Assembly (NCBI GenBank): GCA_016649905.1
Contig: JAENWU010000015.1
Location: forward strand, 1 to 34,316
Reading direction: 5' to 3'
Length of the DNA stretch: 34,316 nucleotides
DNA from: Thermoleophilia bacterium
GTDB taxonomy: Bacteria; Actinomycetota; Thermoleophilia; Solirubrobacterales; 70-9
In this document: piece after piece, positions 1-11,324 of the stretch
How the letters are laid out: the number at the start of each line of letters is the position of its first letter
How positions within the stretch are numbered: position 1 is the stretch's first letter
The notes under the pieces: model-generated
What the model was told of the DNA's origin: nothing
Database searches by the model: none
What the model saw: only the letters and a program-made list of their open reading frames with translations
Translations under genes and position numbers: made by a program

Positions 1-23
1 CGTCAGATGTGTATAAGAGACAG
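1..23 (+). other. Nextera adapter remnant (non-genomic)
   Basis: The first 23 bases match the 3' part of the Illumina Nextera read-1 adapter. Positions 5-23 are the 19-bp Tn5 mosaic end AGATGTGTATAAGAGACAG. This is library-preparation sequence left at a contig end, so genomic sequence starts at about 24. Any reading frame running into it is artificial. Confidence 0.97.
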
Positions 24-347
24 GCCGAGAGTGGCGGTGGCGGCCGCAGTGGCGCGATGGCGGACCCGCAGCACGGCGGGATGGGCACGCTCGAGGGCGC
101 GGTCGGCGCTGCGATCGAGGCGCCGGGTCCACTTCCGTAAGCCGCCGGGAATCGCCGCGAGGCGCCTGCCGATGCGCGGCCGCTTCGCTGCTATCATCGC
201 CGGTCGCTCAGGCAGTTTTCGCGCAGGATGCCTCGCCGGGCCCACTGGGGCCTTTTTTTTGGGCCGATTGCGCCGAACACGTCCTGAGCCGGATCGACCC
301 TGTTTCACCCGCAACCCACTTCGAAACGACTACTCAGCTTAGGAACC
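24..347. other. Region upstream of fusA; no supported gene
   Basis: These 324 bases contain no gene I can support. I looked for rpsG (uS7), the usual upstream neighbour of fusA, and saw no trace of it. A reverse frame from an ATG at 197 down to the contig end has coding-like codons (58 residues visible) and could be the start of a divergent truncated gene. The plus-strand frame ending at a TAA at 138-140 is about equally GC-biased, so neither is convincing. A -10-like TATCAT lies at 192-197 on the plus strand, followed by a hairpin and T-tract at 239-260 and then fusA. This would suit a leader with an attenuator, but no good -35 is visible. Confidence 0.4.
239..260 (+). terminator. Intrinsic terminator or leader attenuator upstream of fusA
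   Basis: GGCCC (239-243) pairs with GGGCC (248-252) across a 4-nt loop and is followed by eight consecutive T (253-260). This is the only textbook hairpin-plus-T-tract I saw in the window, and it is oriented toward fusA. It either ends an upstream plus-strand transcript or attenuates the fusA leader. Confidence 0.6.
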
Positions 348-2459
<2,112 letters not shown>

Positions 2460-2512
2460 GCCCAACCGCGAGAAGCGGCGCCATCTGGCTATATTTCCCA
2501 GGTTCGCCCGCA

Positions 2513-2533
2513 GGCAGGACAAAACGCCCTGCC
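2513..2533. other. Small hairpin in the fusA-tuf spacer
   Basis: GGCAGG (2513-2518) pairs with CCTGCC (2528-2533) around a 9-nt loop, with no T-tract. The surrounding 144-bp spacer is AT-richer than its neighbours and contains TATATT (2490-2495) and TTAAAT (2560-2565), either of which could be a -10 box for tuf. I found no matching -35 for either. Confidence 0.3.
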
Positions 2534-2603
2534 AGGCAGTACCCGCAGAACTTAAGCACTTAAATCAGACAGAACACGACTTCGAAAGGTAGAACGGAGA
2601 GAG

Positions 2604-3788
<1,185 letters not shown>

Positions 3789-3800
3789 CGACTCCCCCCG

Positions 3801-3821
3801 GGGCGGGCGTAGTGCCCGCCC
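3801..3821. terminator. GC hairpin 1 after tuf
   Basis: GGGCGGGC (3801-3808) pairs perfectly with GCCCGCCC (3814-3821) across the 5-nt loop GTAGT. It starts 12 nt after the tuf stop codon. There is no T-tract, so it may be a pause or RNA-stability structure or a T-less terminator. Confidence 0.55.
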
Positions 3822-3823
3822 TA

Positions 3824-3844
3824 TCGCTGCCCGCCGGGCAGCGA
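3824..3844. terminator. GC hairpin 2 after tuf
   Basis: TCGCTGCCC (3824-3832) pairs with GGGCAGCGA (3836-3844), a 9-bp stem with a 3-nt loop, two bases after hairpin 1. No T-tract follows. Confidence 0.55.
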
Positions 3845-3868
3845 GACAACTGCAAAGACATACGACCG

Positions 3869-3904
3869 GGGCGGCGCCCCACCGACAGGGGCCCCGCCCT
3901 TATT
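3869..3904 (+). terminator. GC hairpin 3 before rpsJ
   Basis: GGGCGG (3869-3874) pairs with CCGCCC (3894-3899). After one C-C mismatch, GCCCC (3876-3880) pairs with GGGGC (3888-3892) around a 7-nt loop. TTATT follows at 3900-3904, making this the most terminator-like of the three hairpins between tuf and rpsJ. Confidence 0.5.
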
Positions 3905-3962
3905 GCGCCCTAAGAGCGCCCGAACCGAGACAAGCAACAGGATCTGGAGACAGCAGGAAAAA

Positions 3963-4283
3963 GTGGCAGCGATAGCAGCACAGAAAATTCGAATCAGGCT
4001 CAAGGCCTACGACCACGACGCGATCGATCGCGCTGCTCGGGAGATCGTTGAGACGGCCGAGCGCACTGGCGCCAGCGTCTCTGGCCCGGTGCCGCTGCCG
4101 ACCGAGAAAAACGTCTACTGCGTGATCCGCTCGCCGTTCAAGGACAAGGACTCGCGCGAGCACTTCGAGATCCGCACCCACAAGCGTCTGATCGACATCC
4201 TCCAGCCGTCGCCGAAAACCGTCGACTCGCTGCAGCGCCTGGACTCGCTGCCGGCCGGCGTCGACATCGAGATCAAGCTTTAG
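3963..4283 (+). CDS. rpsJ: 30S ribosomal protein uS10 (S10)
   Basis: uS10 sits in the 30S head and is also the NusE partner of NusB in antitermination complexes. The family signature [15 protein letters not shown] follows shortly after the start, and the rest of the roughly 100-residue fold is complete to the C-terminal VDIEIKL. I place the start at the GTG at 3963, giving 106 residues. An AGGA at 3955-3958 precedes it, and the ATG at 3903 in the same frame would add about 20 residues of unrelated sequence running out of the hairpin zone. It is the first gene of the S10 operon, and rplC begins immediately after its stop codon. Confidence 0.95.
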   Translation: MAAIAAQKIRIRLKAYDHDAIDRAAREIVETAERTGASVSGPVPLPTEKNVYCVIRSPFKDKDSREHFEIRTHKRLIDILQPSPKTVDSLQRLDSLPAGVDIEIKL

Positions 4284-4913
4284 ATGGCCGCGATTCTCGG
4301 CAAGAAGCTAGGCATGACCCAGGTCTTCCGCGAGGACGGAACCGTCGTGCCCGTGACCGTGATCGAAGCCGGTCCCTGCAAGGTGACCGCGGTTCGCGCC
4401 TCCGACCGCGATGGCTACGCGGCGGTGCAGCTCGCCTTCGGCGAGGTCAAGCAGGGCAAGCTCAGCAAGGGCGAGGAAGGCCACCTGAAAAAGGCCGGCG
4501 CGCCGCCGATGCGCCACCTGGTCGAGTTCCGCGACGAGGATCTCGGCGTCGAGGAGGGACCGAAGATCGGTGATGACGTCACCGTCGCCGGTTTCGAGGC
4601 GGGCCAGAAGGTCAAGGTCACCGGGATCTCGATCGGCAAGGGCTTCCAGGGCGGCATCAAGCGCCACAACTTCAGCCGCGGACCGGTCAGCCACGGCTCC
4701 CACAACGTTCGCGCGCCAGGATCGATCGGCGCCAGCGCCTTCCCCGCTCGCGTCTTCAAAGGGATGCGGATGCCCGGCCAGATGGGCAACAAGCGCCGCA
4801 CCCAGAAGGGGCTTGAAATCGCCGACATCGACACCGACCGCAACCTGCTCTTGATCAAAGGCTCGGTCCCCGGCTCCCGCAACGCGATGGTCGAGGTGAG
4901 GACCGATGGCTAA
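4284..4913 (+). CDS. rplC: 50S ribosomal protein uL3 (L3)
   Basis: uL3 is an early-assembly 23S rRNA binder whose loop reaches the peptidyl-transferase centre. The protein has 209 residues, the normal size. It begins with ILGKKLGMTQ and carries the family signature KGFQGGIKRHNF (about 119-130). GQMGNKR near 165-171 surrounds the glutamine that is methylated in E. coli L3. Its ATG abuts the rpsJ stop, and its end overlaps rplD by 8 nt, so translation is probably coupled. Confidence 0.98.
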   Translation: MAAILGKKLGMTQVFREDGTVVPVTVIEAGPCKVTAVRASDRDGYAAVQLAFGEVKQGKLSKGEEGHLKKAGAPPMRHLVEFRDEDLGVEEGPKIGDDVTVAGFEAGQKVKVTGISIGKGFQGGIKRHNFSRGPVSHGSHNVRAPGSIGASAFPARVFKGMRMPGQMGNKRRTQKGLEIADIDTDRNLLLIKGSVPGSRNAMVEVRTDG

Positions 4914-5517
4914 AGCTTCCGTGCTCGGCAAGACGACCAAAGCCGATCTGCCCAAAGAGATCTTCAGCGAGCCTTTCCACCAGTCGCTGGTGCACGAGGC
5001 TGCGCGTGCCGACATGGCTTCGCGCCGACGCGGCACCGCTTCGACCCTGACCCGCGGCGAGGTCGCCTTCACCACCGCCAAGGCCTGGCGCCAGAAGGGG
5101 ACCGGCCGCGCTCGTGTCGGCGCCCTCGGCGTCTCCAGCCGCTACGGCGGCGGCGTCACCTTCGGCCCGAAGCCGCGCCACTACACGGTCAAGGTCAACC
5201 GCAAAGCCCGTCGTCGGGCGCTGCGCTCCGCCCTCTCGGTCCACGCCGAGCGCGACTCGGTCGCCCTCCTCGACGCCGCGACCTTCGAGACTCCCTCGAC
5301 CAAAGAAGCTGCGGCGGCGCTGGCCAAATGGGCCGCCAAGAGCCCGACCCTGATCGTCCTCACGGCCGAGGAGGTCGGCGCGATGAAGAGCTTCCGCAAC
5401 ATCCCGCGCACCCACGTGCTCGAGGTTGGCGCCACCGGCGTTGCCGATGTGATCGCGGCGGCCTCGCTGGTCATCTCCGAGTCCGCCTTGACGGCGCTGC
5501 AGGAGAGGTTGGGCTGA
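4906..5517 (+). CDS. rplD: 50S ribosomal protein uL4 (L4)
   Basis: uL4 lines the constriction of the peptide exit tunnel. In enterobacteria it also represses the S10 operon, but there is no evidence for that here. The 203 residues include the tunnel-loop region KAWRQKGTGRAR and the following GGGVTFGPKPR segment. The start overlaps rplC by 8 nt, and the stop overlaps the rplW start by 1 nt (TGATG). The length is usual for the family. Confidence 0.97.
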   Translation: MAKASVLGKTTKADLPKEIFSEPFHQSLVHEAARADMASRRRGTASTLTRGEVAFTTAKAWRQKGTGRARVGALGVSSRYGGGVTFGPKPRHYTVKVNRKARRRALRSALSVHAERDSVALLDAATFETPSTKEAAAALAKWAAKSPTLIVLTAEEVGAMKSFRNIPRTHVLEVGATGVADVIAAASLVISESALTALQERLG

Positions 5518-5810
5518 TGGACGCGCGATCGATCCTGATTCGTCCGGTGATCTCGGAGAAGAGCTACGCCCTGATTGCTGAGGGCAAGTACACCTTCCGC
5601 GTCGATGATCGCGCCCACAAGACCCAGATCGCCCAGGCGGTCCACGAGGTCTTCGGCGTCGAGGTCGCGCAGGTGCGCACCGCCAAGGTGCGCTCAAAGC
5701 CCAAGCGTCGCGGGCTTACGAAAGGCCGCACCCGCGCCTGGAAGAAGGCGATCGTCCAGCTCGCCCCCGGCGAGCGGATCGAGCTGTTCGAGGGCGGACA
5801 GACCGCCTAG
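5517..5810 (+). CDS. rplW: 50S ribosomal protein uL23 (L23)
   Basis: uL23 lies at the tunnel exit, where trigger factor and SRP dock. The protein has 97 residues. It begins with the typical [12 protein letters not shown], has the [11 protein letters not shown] strand region, and keeps the basic loop [11 protein letters not shown]. The ATG at 5517 shares one base with the rplD stop. This start fits the family length; longer frames open upstream only inside rplD. Confidence 0.97.
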   Translation: MDARSILIRPVISEKSYALIAEGKYTFRVDDRAHKTQIAQAVHEVFGVEVAQVRTAKVRSKPKRRGLTKGRTRAWKKAIVQLAPGERIELFEGGQTA

Positions 5811-5821
5811 GAGATCTGAAG

Positions 5822-6669
<848 letters not shown>

Positions 6670-6670
<1 letters not shown>

Positions 6671-6942
6671 TGGGACGCTCGACCAAAAAGGGCCCGTGGG
6701 TCGAAGAGCGGCTGATGGGACGGATCTCTGCCCTGAACGACGCCGGCAAAAAACAGATGGTGAAAACCTGGTCGCGGACCTCGACGATCTTTCCGGAGAT
6801 GGTCGGTCACACGATCGCCGTTCACGACGGCAAAAAACACGTCCCGGTCTTCATCTCGGAGTCGATGGTCGGGCACAAGCTCGGCGAGTTCGCTCCCACC
6901 CGCACCTTCCGCTCGCACTCCGGCACCGGCAAGGGCGACTAG
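6670..6942 (+). CDS. rpsS: 30S ribosomal protein uS19 (S19)
   Basis: uS19 belongs to the 30S head and contacts uS13 and the A-site finger. The 90 residues are complete, opening with [10 protein letters not shown] and carrying the signature segment [20 protein letters not shown]. The ATG overlaps the rplB stop by 1 nt. Lysine is encoded largely by AAA here, a trend that becomes extreme in the next gene. Confidence 0.97.
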
Positions 6943-6944
6943 CG

Positions 6945-7508
6945 ATGGCCGACGAGAAAGACAAAACCAAAATCAGCAACAGCAAAAAAACTGCTGATAA
7001 GAAAACTGCTGAGAAAAAAGCTCCGGCGAAAAAAGCTGCGGCGAAAAAAGAGCCCAAAAAAGCTGCGGCGAAAAAAGCTGAGCCGAAAGCGGCCAAAGGC
7101 AAAGAGAAAGCCAAAGCTCCGGCGAAAAAAGCTGCCGCGAAAAAAGCCCCCTCGGCTCCGGTTGCGCCGCCGGTCGTCCGCGCCAGCGCCCGCTACGTGC
7201 GGATCGCGCCGCGCAAGGCGCGCTTGATCGCCGACCAGGTCCGCGGCCTGCACATCGAAAAGGCCCGAGCGCTGCTCCAGTTCTCGCCCCGCGGCGCCGC
7301 CGAGGATATCCACAAGCTGATCGACTCCGCTGCCGCTAACGCGGAGAACAACCACGACCTGATCGGGGATGAGATGCGCGTTTCCTCGATCACCGTCGAC
7401 GAGGGCCCGACGCTGAAGCGCTTCCGGCCCCGCGCCCAGGGACGGGCGACCCCGATCCACAAGCGAACCAGCCACATCGCCGTGGCCCTAACCCCGGTAG
7501 AGGACTGA
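6945..7508 (+). CDS. rplV: 50S ribosomal protein uL22 (L22) with lysine-rich N-terminal extension
   Basis: uL22 binds all domains of 23S rRNA, and its beta-hairpin lines the exit tunnel. The conserved core begins near residue 77 (RASARYVRIAPRKAR) and ends with the RPRAQGRATPIHKRTSHI hairpin region. The protein has 187 residues instead of the usual 110-115. The first 70 or so are a low-complexity Lys/Ala/Pro extension of AKKAAAKK-type repeats, resembling a histone-H1-like tail. In it 25 of 26 lysines are encoded by AAA, while all five lysines I counted in the core use AAG. The start is the ATG at 6945, 2 nt after rpsS. The extension is in frame with no intervening stop and is probably translated. 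Confidence 0.95.
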   Translation: MADEKDKTKISNSKKTADKKTAEKKAPAKKAAAKKEPKKAAAKKAEPKAAKGKEKAKAPAKKAAAKKAPSAPVAPPVVRASARYVRIAPRKARLIADQVRGLHIEKARALLQFSPRGAAEDIHKLIDSAAANAENNHDLIGDEMRVSSITVDEGPTLKRFRPRAQGRATPIHKRTSHIAVALTPVED

Positions 7509-7517
7509 GGTCTAGCA

Positions 7518-8354
7518 ATGGGACAGAAGATCCATCCGGAGGGGTTCCGCGTCGGCTACATCCACGACTGGAAGTCGACCTGGTACGAGGAGAAAAACTT
7601 CGCCGACGTGCTCCAGGAAGACCTGCAGATCCGGGATCACATCGTCAACAAGCTCTCTCATGCCGGCCTCTCGAACATCACGATCGAGCGTCGCGGCGAG
7701 GTCGCGGTCGATATCCACACGGCTCGACCCGGCATCGTCATCGGCAAGTCGGGCAGTGAAGTCGACGCCCTGCGCAAGGAGCTGCACAAGCTGACCGGCA
7801 GCCCGGTGAAAGTGAACATCCGCGAGGTCAAGCGCCCCGAGCTCGATGCCAAGCTGGTCGCCCAGTCGATCGCCGAGCAGCTGCAGAACCGGGTCGCCTT
7901 CCGGCGGGCGATGAAACGCGCCCTCACTTCGGCGATGCGCTCCGGCGCCAAGGGCGTCAAGGTCCAGGTCTCCGGCCGCCTCGGCGGTGCCGAGATGGCG
8001 CGGACCGAAAGCTATTCCGATGGCCGCGTGCCGCTGCACACGCTGCGCGCCGACATCGATTACGGATTCTTCGAGGCCCGCACGACGACCGGTCGCATCG
8101 GCGTCAAATGCTGGATCAACAAGGGCGAGGTCATGCCCGAGGGCTTCCGTTCTGACCTTGCATCGACCGACGGTGAGCCGCAGAACGCCGGTCGTGATCG
8201 CGGCGGACGCGATCGCGGTGGGCGTGGACCCGGCGGCGATCGCGGCGGCCGTGGGCCCGGTGGCGATCGCGGCGGACGTGGTGGTGGCCCCGGTGGCGGA
8301 CGCGGCGGCGATCGCGGCGGCCGTGGTGGCCAGCGTGGCGGAGGTGGTCGTTAG
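7518..8354 (+). CDS. rpsC: 30S ribosomal protein uS3 (S3) with Gly/Arg-rich C-terminal tail
   Basis: uS3 forms part of the mRNA entry channel and has helicase-related function together with uS4 and uS5. The 278 residues include the KH type-2 domain with the GKSG loop (76-79) and the C-terminal domain ending at [10 protein letters not shown] (about 201-210). A tail (222-278) of [10 protein letters not shown]-type repeats follows, resembling an RGG box. At DNA level the tail is an imperfect tandem repeat of about 27 bp containing several GCGATCGC palindromes. It starts 9 nt after rplV. The next gene, rplP, is unusually distant (163 bp), and a structured repeat fills the gap. Confidence 0.96.
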   Translation: MGQKIHPEGFRVGYIHDWKSTWYEEKNFADVLQEDLQIRDHIVNKLSHAGLSNITIERRGEVAVDIHTARPGIVIGKSGSEVDALRKELHKLTGSPVKVNIREVKRPELDAKLVAQSIAEQLQNRVAFRRAMKRALTSAMRSGAKGVKVQVSGRLGGAEMARTESYSDGRVPLHTLRADIDYGFFEARTTTGRIGVKCWINKGEVMPEGFRSDLASTDGEPQNAGRDRGGRDRGGRGPGGDRGGRGPGGDRGGRGGGPGGGRGGDRGGRGGQRGGGGR

Positions 8355-8380
8355 CGATGACTCCTTCCAACGCAGCACGC

Positions 8381-8488
8381 CTCAGCCGGCTGCAAACCGG
8401 CACTGGATCTTCGTCCTCGGCCTTGCCTTTGGCGCTGCCAAAGGCGGCGGCCTGCGTCCTCGCCCAGCTTGGTTTTCGCTCGGCTGAG
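8381..8488 (+). repeat. Structured repeat family 2, copy 1 (rpsC-rplP gap)
   Basis: The element is bounded by CTCAGCCG (8381-8388) and its complement CGGCTGAG (8481-8488). Just inside, GCTGCAAACCGGC (8389-8401) and CTTGGTTTTCGC (8468-8479) can pair through GC-GC and AAACC-GGTTT, leaving a TGC/TC internal loop. The middle holds a strong hairpin, GCCTTTGGC-GCT-GCCAAAGGC (8425-8445), flanked by a GGCC/GGCC pair. The blocks GTCCTC and CTGCGTCC are shared with the copy at 15549-15669. No reading frame is evident. It separates two genes that normally touch in this operon. Confidence 0.75.
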
Positions 8489-8517
8489 TCGCACTGCGCC
8501 GAAAGGAGGCACCGCTG

Positions 8518-8937
8518 ATGCTGATGCCGAAACGGGTCAAGCACCGCAAACAGTTCCGCGGTCGCATGCGCGGCAACACCAAGGGCGGCAGCACCGTCGC
8601 CTTCGGCGAGTACGGCCTGAAGTCGCTCGACCGCGGCTGGATCACCAACCGCCAGATCGAGGCCGCTCGTGTGGCGATGACCCGCAAGATCAAACGTGGC
8701 GGCAAGGTCTGGATCAACATCTTCCCTGACAAGCCCTACACGAAGAAGCCGGCCGAGACCCGGATGGGCTCCGGCAAGGGCAACCCCGAGGGCTGGGTCG
8801 CCGTGGTCAAGCCCGGCAAGGTGATGTTCGAGCTCGCCGGTGTTCCCGAGGAGCTCGCTCGCGAAGCACTGCGCCTGGCCGGTCACAAGCTTCCCGTGAA
8901 GACGAAATTCGTCAAGCGCGAGGGCGTTGAAGACTGA
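8518..8937 (+). CDS. rplP: 50S ribosomal protein uL16 (L16)
   Basis: uL16 lies near the A site and the central protuberance and is needed for late 50S assembly. The 139 residues are full length, with [12 protein letters not shown] at the start and the conserved [17 protein letters not shown] segment near 85-101. Either the ATG at 8518 or the one at 8524 could serve. The strong Shine-Dalgarno AGGAGG at 8504-8509 is 8 nt before the first. This good site fits a gene that cannot rely on coupling, because 163 bp separate it from rpsC. Its stop overlaps rpmC by 1 nt. Confidence 0.97.
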   Translation: MLMPKRVKHRKQFRGRMRGNTKGGSTVAFGEYGLKSLDRGWITNRQIEAARVAMTRKIKRGGKVWINIFPDKPYTKKPAETRMGSGKGNPEGWVAVVKPGKVMFELAGVPEELAREALRLAGHKLPVKTKFVKREGVED

Positions 8938-9152
8938 TGAATTCTGCCGAGGTGCATAACCTGAAAGACGACGAGCTGGTGGCGAAGCTGATCGACGCCA
9001 AGCAGGAGGCCTTCAACCTCCGCTTTCGCCACGCCACTGGCGAGCTCGAGAACACCGCCCGGCTCGGCTCGGCCAAGCGCGACATCGCGCGGCTGCTGAC
9101 CATCGCCCGGGCACGCGGCATCGATGTCGAGAAAGAGACGAAGCGGATATGA
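8937..9152 (+). CDS. rpmC: 50S ribosomal protein uL29 (L29)
   Basis: uL29 is a small helical hairpin protein near the tunnel exit. The 71 residues match the family, with [10 protein letters not shown] at the start, then [16 protein letters not shown] and [15 protein letters not shown]. It overlaps rplP by 1 nt and rpsQ by 4 nt (ATGA), so it is probably translationally coupled on both sides. Confidence 0.96.
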   Translation: MNSAEVHNLKDDELVAKLIDAKQEAFNLRFRHATGELENTARLGSAKRDIARLLTIARARGIDVEKETKRI

Positions 9153-9787
9153 GCGACGAGACGAAAAACGAGAGCACCGAGCCCGAGGAGCCCCAGGCCG
9201 AGGAGACCCCGGTCGAGGAGGCACCCGCCGCCGAGGAGACTCCGGTGGAGGAGACCCCTGCCGAGGAGGCCCCCGCAGAGAAGCCCACTCCCGCTCCCGC
9301 CGCCGCAGCGCCCGCTGCGGAGCCGGACCCCGAGGACGATCTTCCCTGGAAGCAGCGCCGGCGCCTGCAGCGCTCGCGCCGTCCGCATCAGGCCGGCCCG
9401 GCGCTGAGCCCCGAGGAGCGCGCCGCCAAGCGCGCCACCGAGCGCGCCACGAAGGCGAAAGGCCGGCGCAAAGAGCGGACCGTGGCGAAGACCAAGAAGA
9501 GCGCCGCCGGGCCCGGCACCCAGCCCGCCGAGCGCGACGCCAACGCGGCCAAGGTCCGCCAGGGCATCGTCGTCTCCAACAAAGGCGACAAGTCGATCAC
9601 CGTTCGCATCGACATTGCCCGCCGTCACCCGACTTACGAGAAGATCGTCCGCCGCTCGCGCACGCTGCACGCGCATGACGAGCGCAACGAGGCCGGCGAG
9701 GGCGATGTCGTTCGCGTCGTCGAGACCCGACCGCTGTCAAAGACCAAGCGTTGGCGCCTGGTCGACGTCGTCGAGAAGGCGAGGTAG
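9149..9787 (+). CDS. rpsQ: 30S ribosomal protein uS17 (S17) with long bipartite N-terminal extension
   Basis: uS17 is a primary 16S rRNA binder with an OB fold. The recognisable core begins near residue 136 ([19 protein letters not shown]) and runs to the end, about 77 residues and typical of the family. Ahead of it is an extension of about 135 residues in two parts. Residues 1-64 are acidic and Glu/Pro/Ala-rich with EETPVEE repeats. Residues 65-135 are strongly basic. The start overlaps rpmC by 4 nt and no start lies between the stop of rpmC and the core that is better placed, so the extension is likely real. The acidic part resembles the C-terminal tail of uS5 in this operon. Confidence 0.92.
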   Translation: MSDETKNESTEPEEPQAEETPVEEAPAAEETPVEETPAEEAPAEKPTPAPAAAAPAAEPDPEDDLPWKQRRRLQRSRRPHQAGPALSPEERAAKRATERATKAKGRRKERTVAKTKKSAAGPGTQPAERDANAAKVRQGIVVSNKGDKSITVRIDIARRHPTYEKIVRRSRTLHAHDERNEAGEGDVVRVVETRPLSKTKRWRLVDVVEKAR

Positions 9788-9793
9788 AGGCCG

Positions 9794-10165
9794 ATGATCC
9801 AGCAGGAGTCCAGGCTTAAGGTCGCCGACAACTCGGGGGCTCGCGAGATCCTCTGCATCCGTGTCAAGGGTGGCTCGCATCGGCGTTACGCAAGCGTCGG
9901 CGACGTCATCACCGCGACCGTGAAATCGGCCAGCCCGCAGGGCGCCGTCCGCAAGGGCGAGGTCGTGCAGGCCGTCGTCGTCCGCACCCGCAAGGCGCTG
10001 AGCCGCCCCGACGGCACCTACATCTCCTTCGACGAGAACGCCGCCGTGCTGATCGATCCCGCGAACAACAACCCGCGCGGGACCCGCATCTTCGGCCCGG
10101 TGGCACGCGAACTCCGCGATCGCAACTTCATGAAAATCATCTCGCTCGCGCCCGAGGTCCTCTGA
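9794..10165 (+). CDS. rplN: 50S ribosomal protein uL14 (L14)
   Basis: uL14 lies at the subunit interface and is the docking site for the silencing factor RsfS. The 123 residues are complete. They open with [18 protein letters not shown], the family hallmark, and end with [28 protein letters not shown] in conserved order. It starts 6 nt after rpsQ and overlaps rplX by 1 nt. Confidence 0.98.
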   Translation: MIQQESRLKVADNSGAREILCIRVKGGSHRRYASVGDVITATVKSASPQGAVRKGEVVQAVVVRTRKALSRPDGTYISFDENAAVLIDPANNNPRGTRIFGPVARELRDRNFMKIISLAPEVL

Positions 10166-10503
10166 TGGCGAAGTCGATGCGAGTCAAGACCGACGACCAG
10201 GTGATCGTGACCAGCGGCAAGGACGCCGGCAAGACCGGTCGCGTCGTGCGCACCGATCCGAAACGCCGCCGCGTCTACGTCGAGGGCCTCAACATCATCA
10301 AGCGCCACGAACGTCCGCGCTCGACCAGCGACATGTCGAAAGCGCAGGCGGGTGGAATCGTCGAGAAGGAGGGTCCGATCGACGCCTCCAACGTGATGCT
10401 GCTCGACCCCAAAGACAACAAACCGACCAGGGTCGGTGTCCGGGTTGACGACGGTGGCAAGCGCGTCCGCTACGCGAAGCGCACGGGGACGGCGATCGAC
10501 TGA
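10165..10503 (+). CDS. rplX: 50S ribosomal protein uL24 (L24)
   Basis: uL24 is an assembly initiator near the tunnel exit. The 112 residues begin with the KOW motif region ([17 protein letters not shown], about 12-28). [13 protein letters not shown] and the C-terminal [17 protein letters not shown] follow. It overlaps both neighbours by 1 nt (TGATG at each junction). Confidence 0.97.
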   Translation: MAKSMRVKTDDQVIVTSGKDAGKTGRVVRTDPKRRRVYVEGLNIIKRHERPRSTSDMSKAQAGGIVEKEGPIDASNVMLLDPKDNKPTRVGVRVDDGGKRVRYAKRTGTAID

Positions 10504-11324
10504 TGGAGGCGACCGTGGCACCGACTTCACAGGCGCCTCCGCCGCCGCGCCTCCGCGGGCGCTACGAGGAGCAGATCCTGCCCGAGCTGACGCGGAAATT
10601 CGGCTACTCGACGCCGATGGACGCGCCGCGCCTGGTCAAGATCACCCTCAACATGGGACTCGGCACCGAGAAACAGGACAAGAAATCCTTCGAATCGGCG
10701 CAGAACCAGTTGGCGCTGATCGCCGGTCAGCACCCGAACGTGCGCCGCGCCCGCAAGTCGGTCGCCTCCTTCAAGCTGCGCGAGGGGATGCCGGTCGGCG
10801 TCTCGGTGACGCTGCGCCGGGCCCGCATGTGGGAGTTCCTCGACCGCCTGACCTCGATCGCGGTGCCGCGGATCCGCGACTTCCGCGGCCTCAACCCGCG
10901 CTCCTTCGACGGCCGAGGCAACTACTCGATGGGCGTCAAAGAGCAGCTGATCTTCCCCGAAATCGACTACGACACGGTCGACGTGGTTCGTGGCCTCGAC
11001 ATCACGATCACGACCACGGCCAGGACCGACCTCGAGGCCTTCGAGCTGCTGCTGGCGCTGGGCATGCCCTTCGCCCAGGAGGGCCGACCGGGCCAGGCGG
11101 CCCGTGAAGAAGCCGAAGCCGAGGCCGAGGAGGAACAGCGCAAAGAGGAGGCTCGCCTCAAGGCCGAGGTCGAGCAGGCCGCGCTGGAGCAGCTGAAAGA
11201 GGAGAACCCCGAGGCCTACGCCAAGCCCGAAGCCGAGGACGGCGAGGGCGAGGACGGCGCCGAGAGCGGAAACGACGAGGCTGCCGAGAGTGGCGCCGAC
11301 GAGGAGAATTCAAAGGATGGCTAA
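10503..11324 (+). CDS. rplE: 50S ribosomal protein uL5 (L5) with acidic C-terminal extension
   Basis: uL5 binds 5S rRNA and forms the central protuberance. The core (about 17-190) includes KITLNMGLG, the [15 protein letters not shown] motif and the FPEIDYD segment. The family usually ends near residue 180-190. Here about 80 more residues follow, first a Glu/Ala/Lys-rich stretch likely to be helical or coiled, then an Asp/Glu/Gly-rich end. Total length is 273 residues. The end overlaps rpsN by 8 nt. Confidence 0.95.
   Translation: MEATVAPTSQAPPPPRLRGRYEEQILPELTRKFGYSTPMDAPRLVKITLNMGLGTEKQDKKSFESAQNQLALIAGQHPNVRRARKSVASFKLREGMPVGVSVTLRRARMWEFLDRLTSIAVPRIRDFRGLNPRSFDGRGNYSMGVKEQLIFPEIDYDTVDVVRGLDITITTTARTDLEAFELLLALGMPFAQEGRPGQAAREEAEAEAEEEQRKEEARLKAEVEQAALEQLKEENPEAYAKPEAEDGEGEDGAESGNDEAAESGADEENSKDG

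Noticed and set aside
24-342. Open frames at the contig start
   Set aside because: They begin in the adapter or have no recognisable sequence; coding signals on the two strands are equally ambiguous.
7000-7145. Programmed frameshifting on the AAAAAA runs in rplV
   Set aside because: There are many equivalent runs, no stimulatory structure is evident, and no alternative product makes sense.
8205-8335. Clustered GCGATCGC palindromes (HIP1-like) at the end of rpsC
   Set aside because: They arise from repeated Gly-Asp-Arg-Gly-Gly codons in the tail and are not spread through the window.
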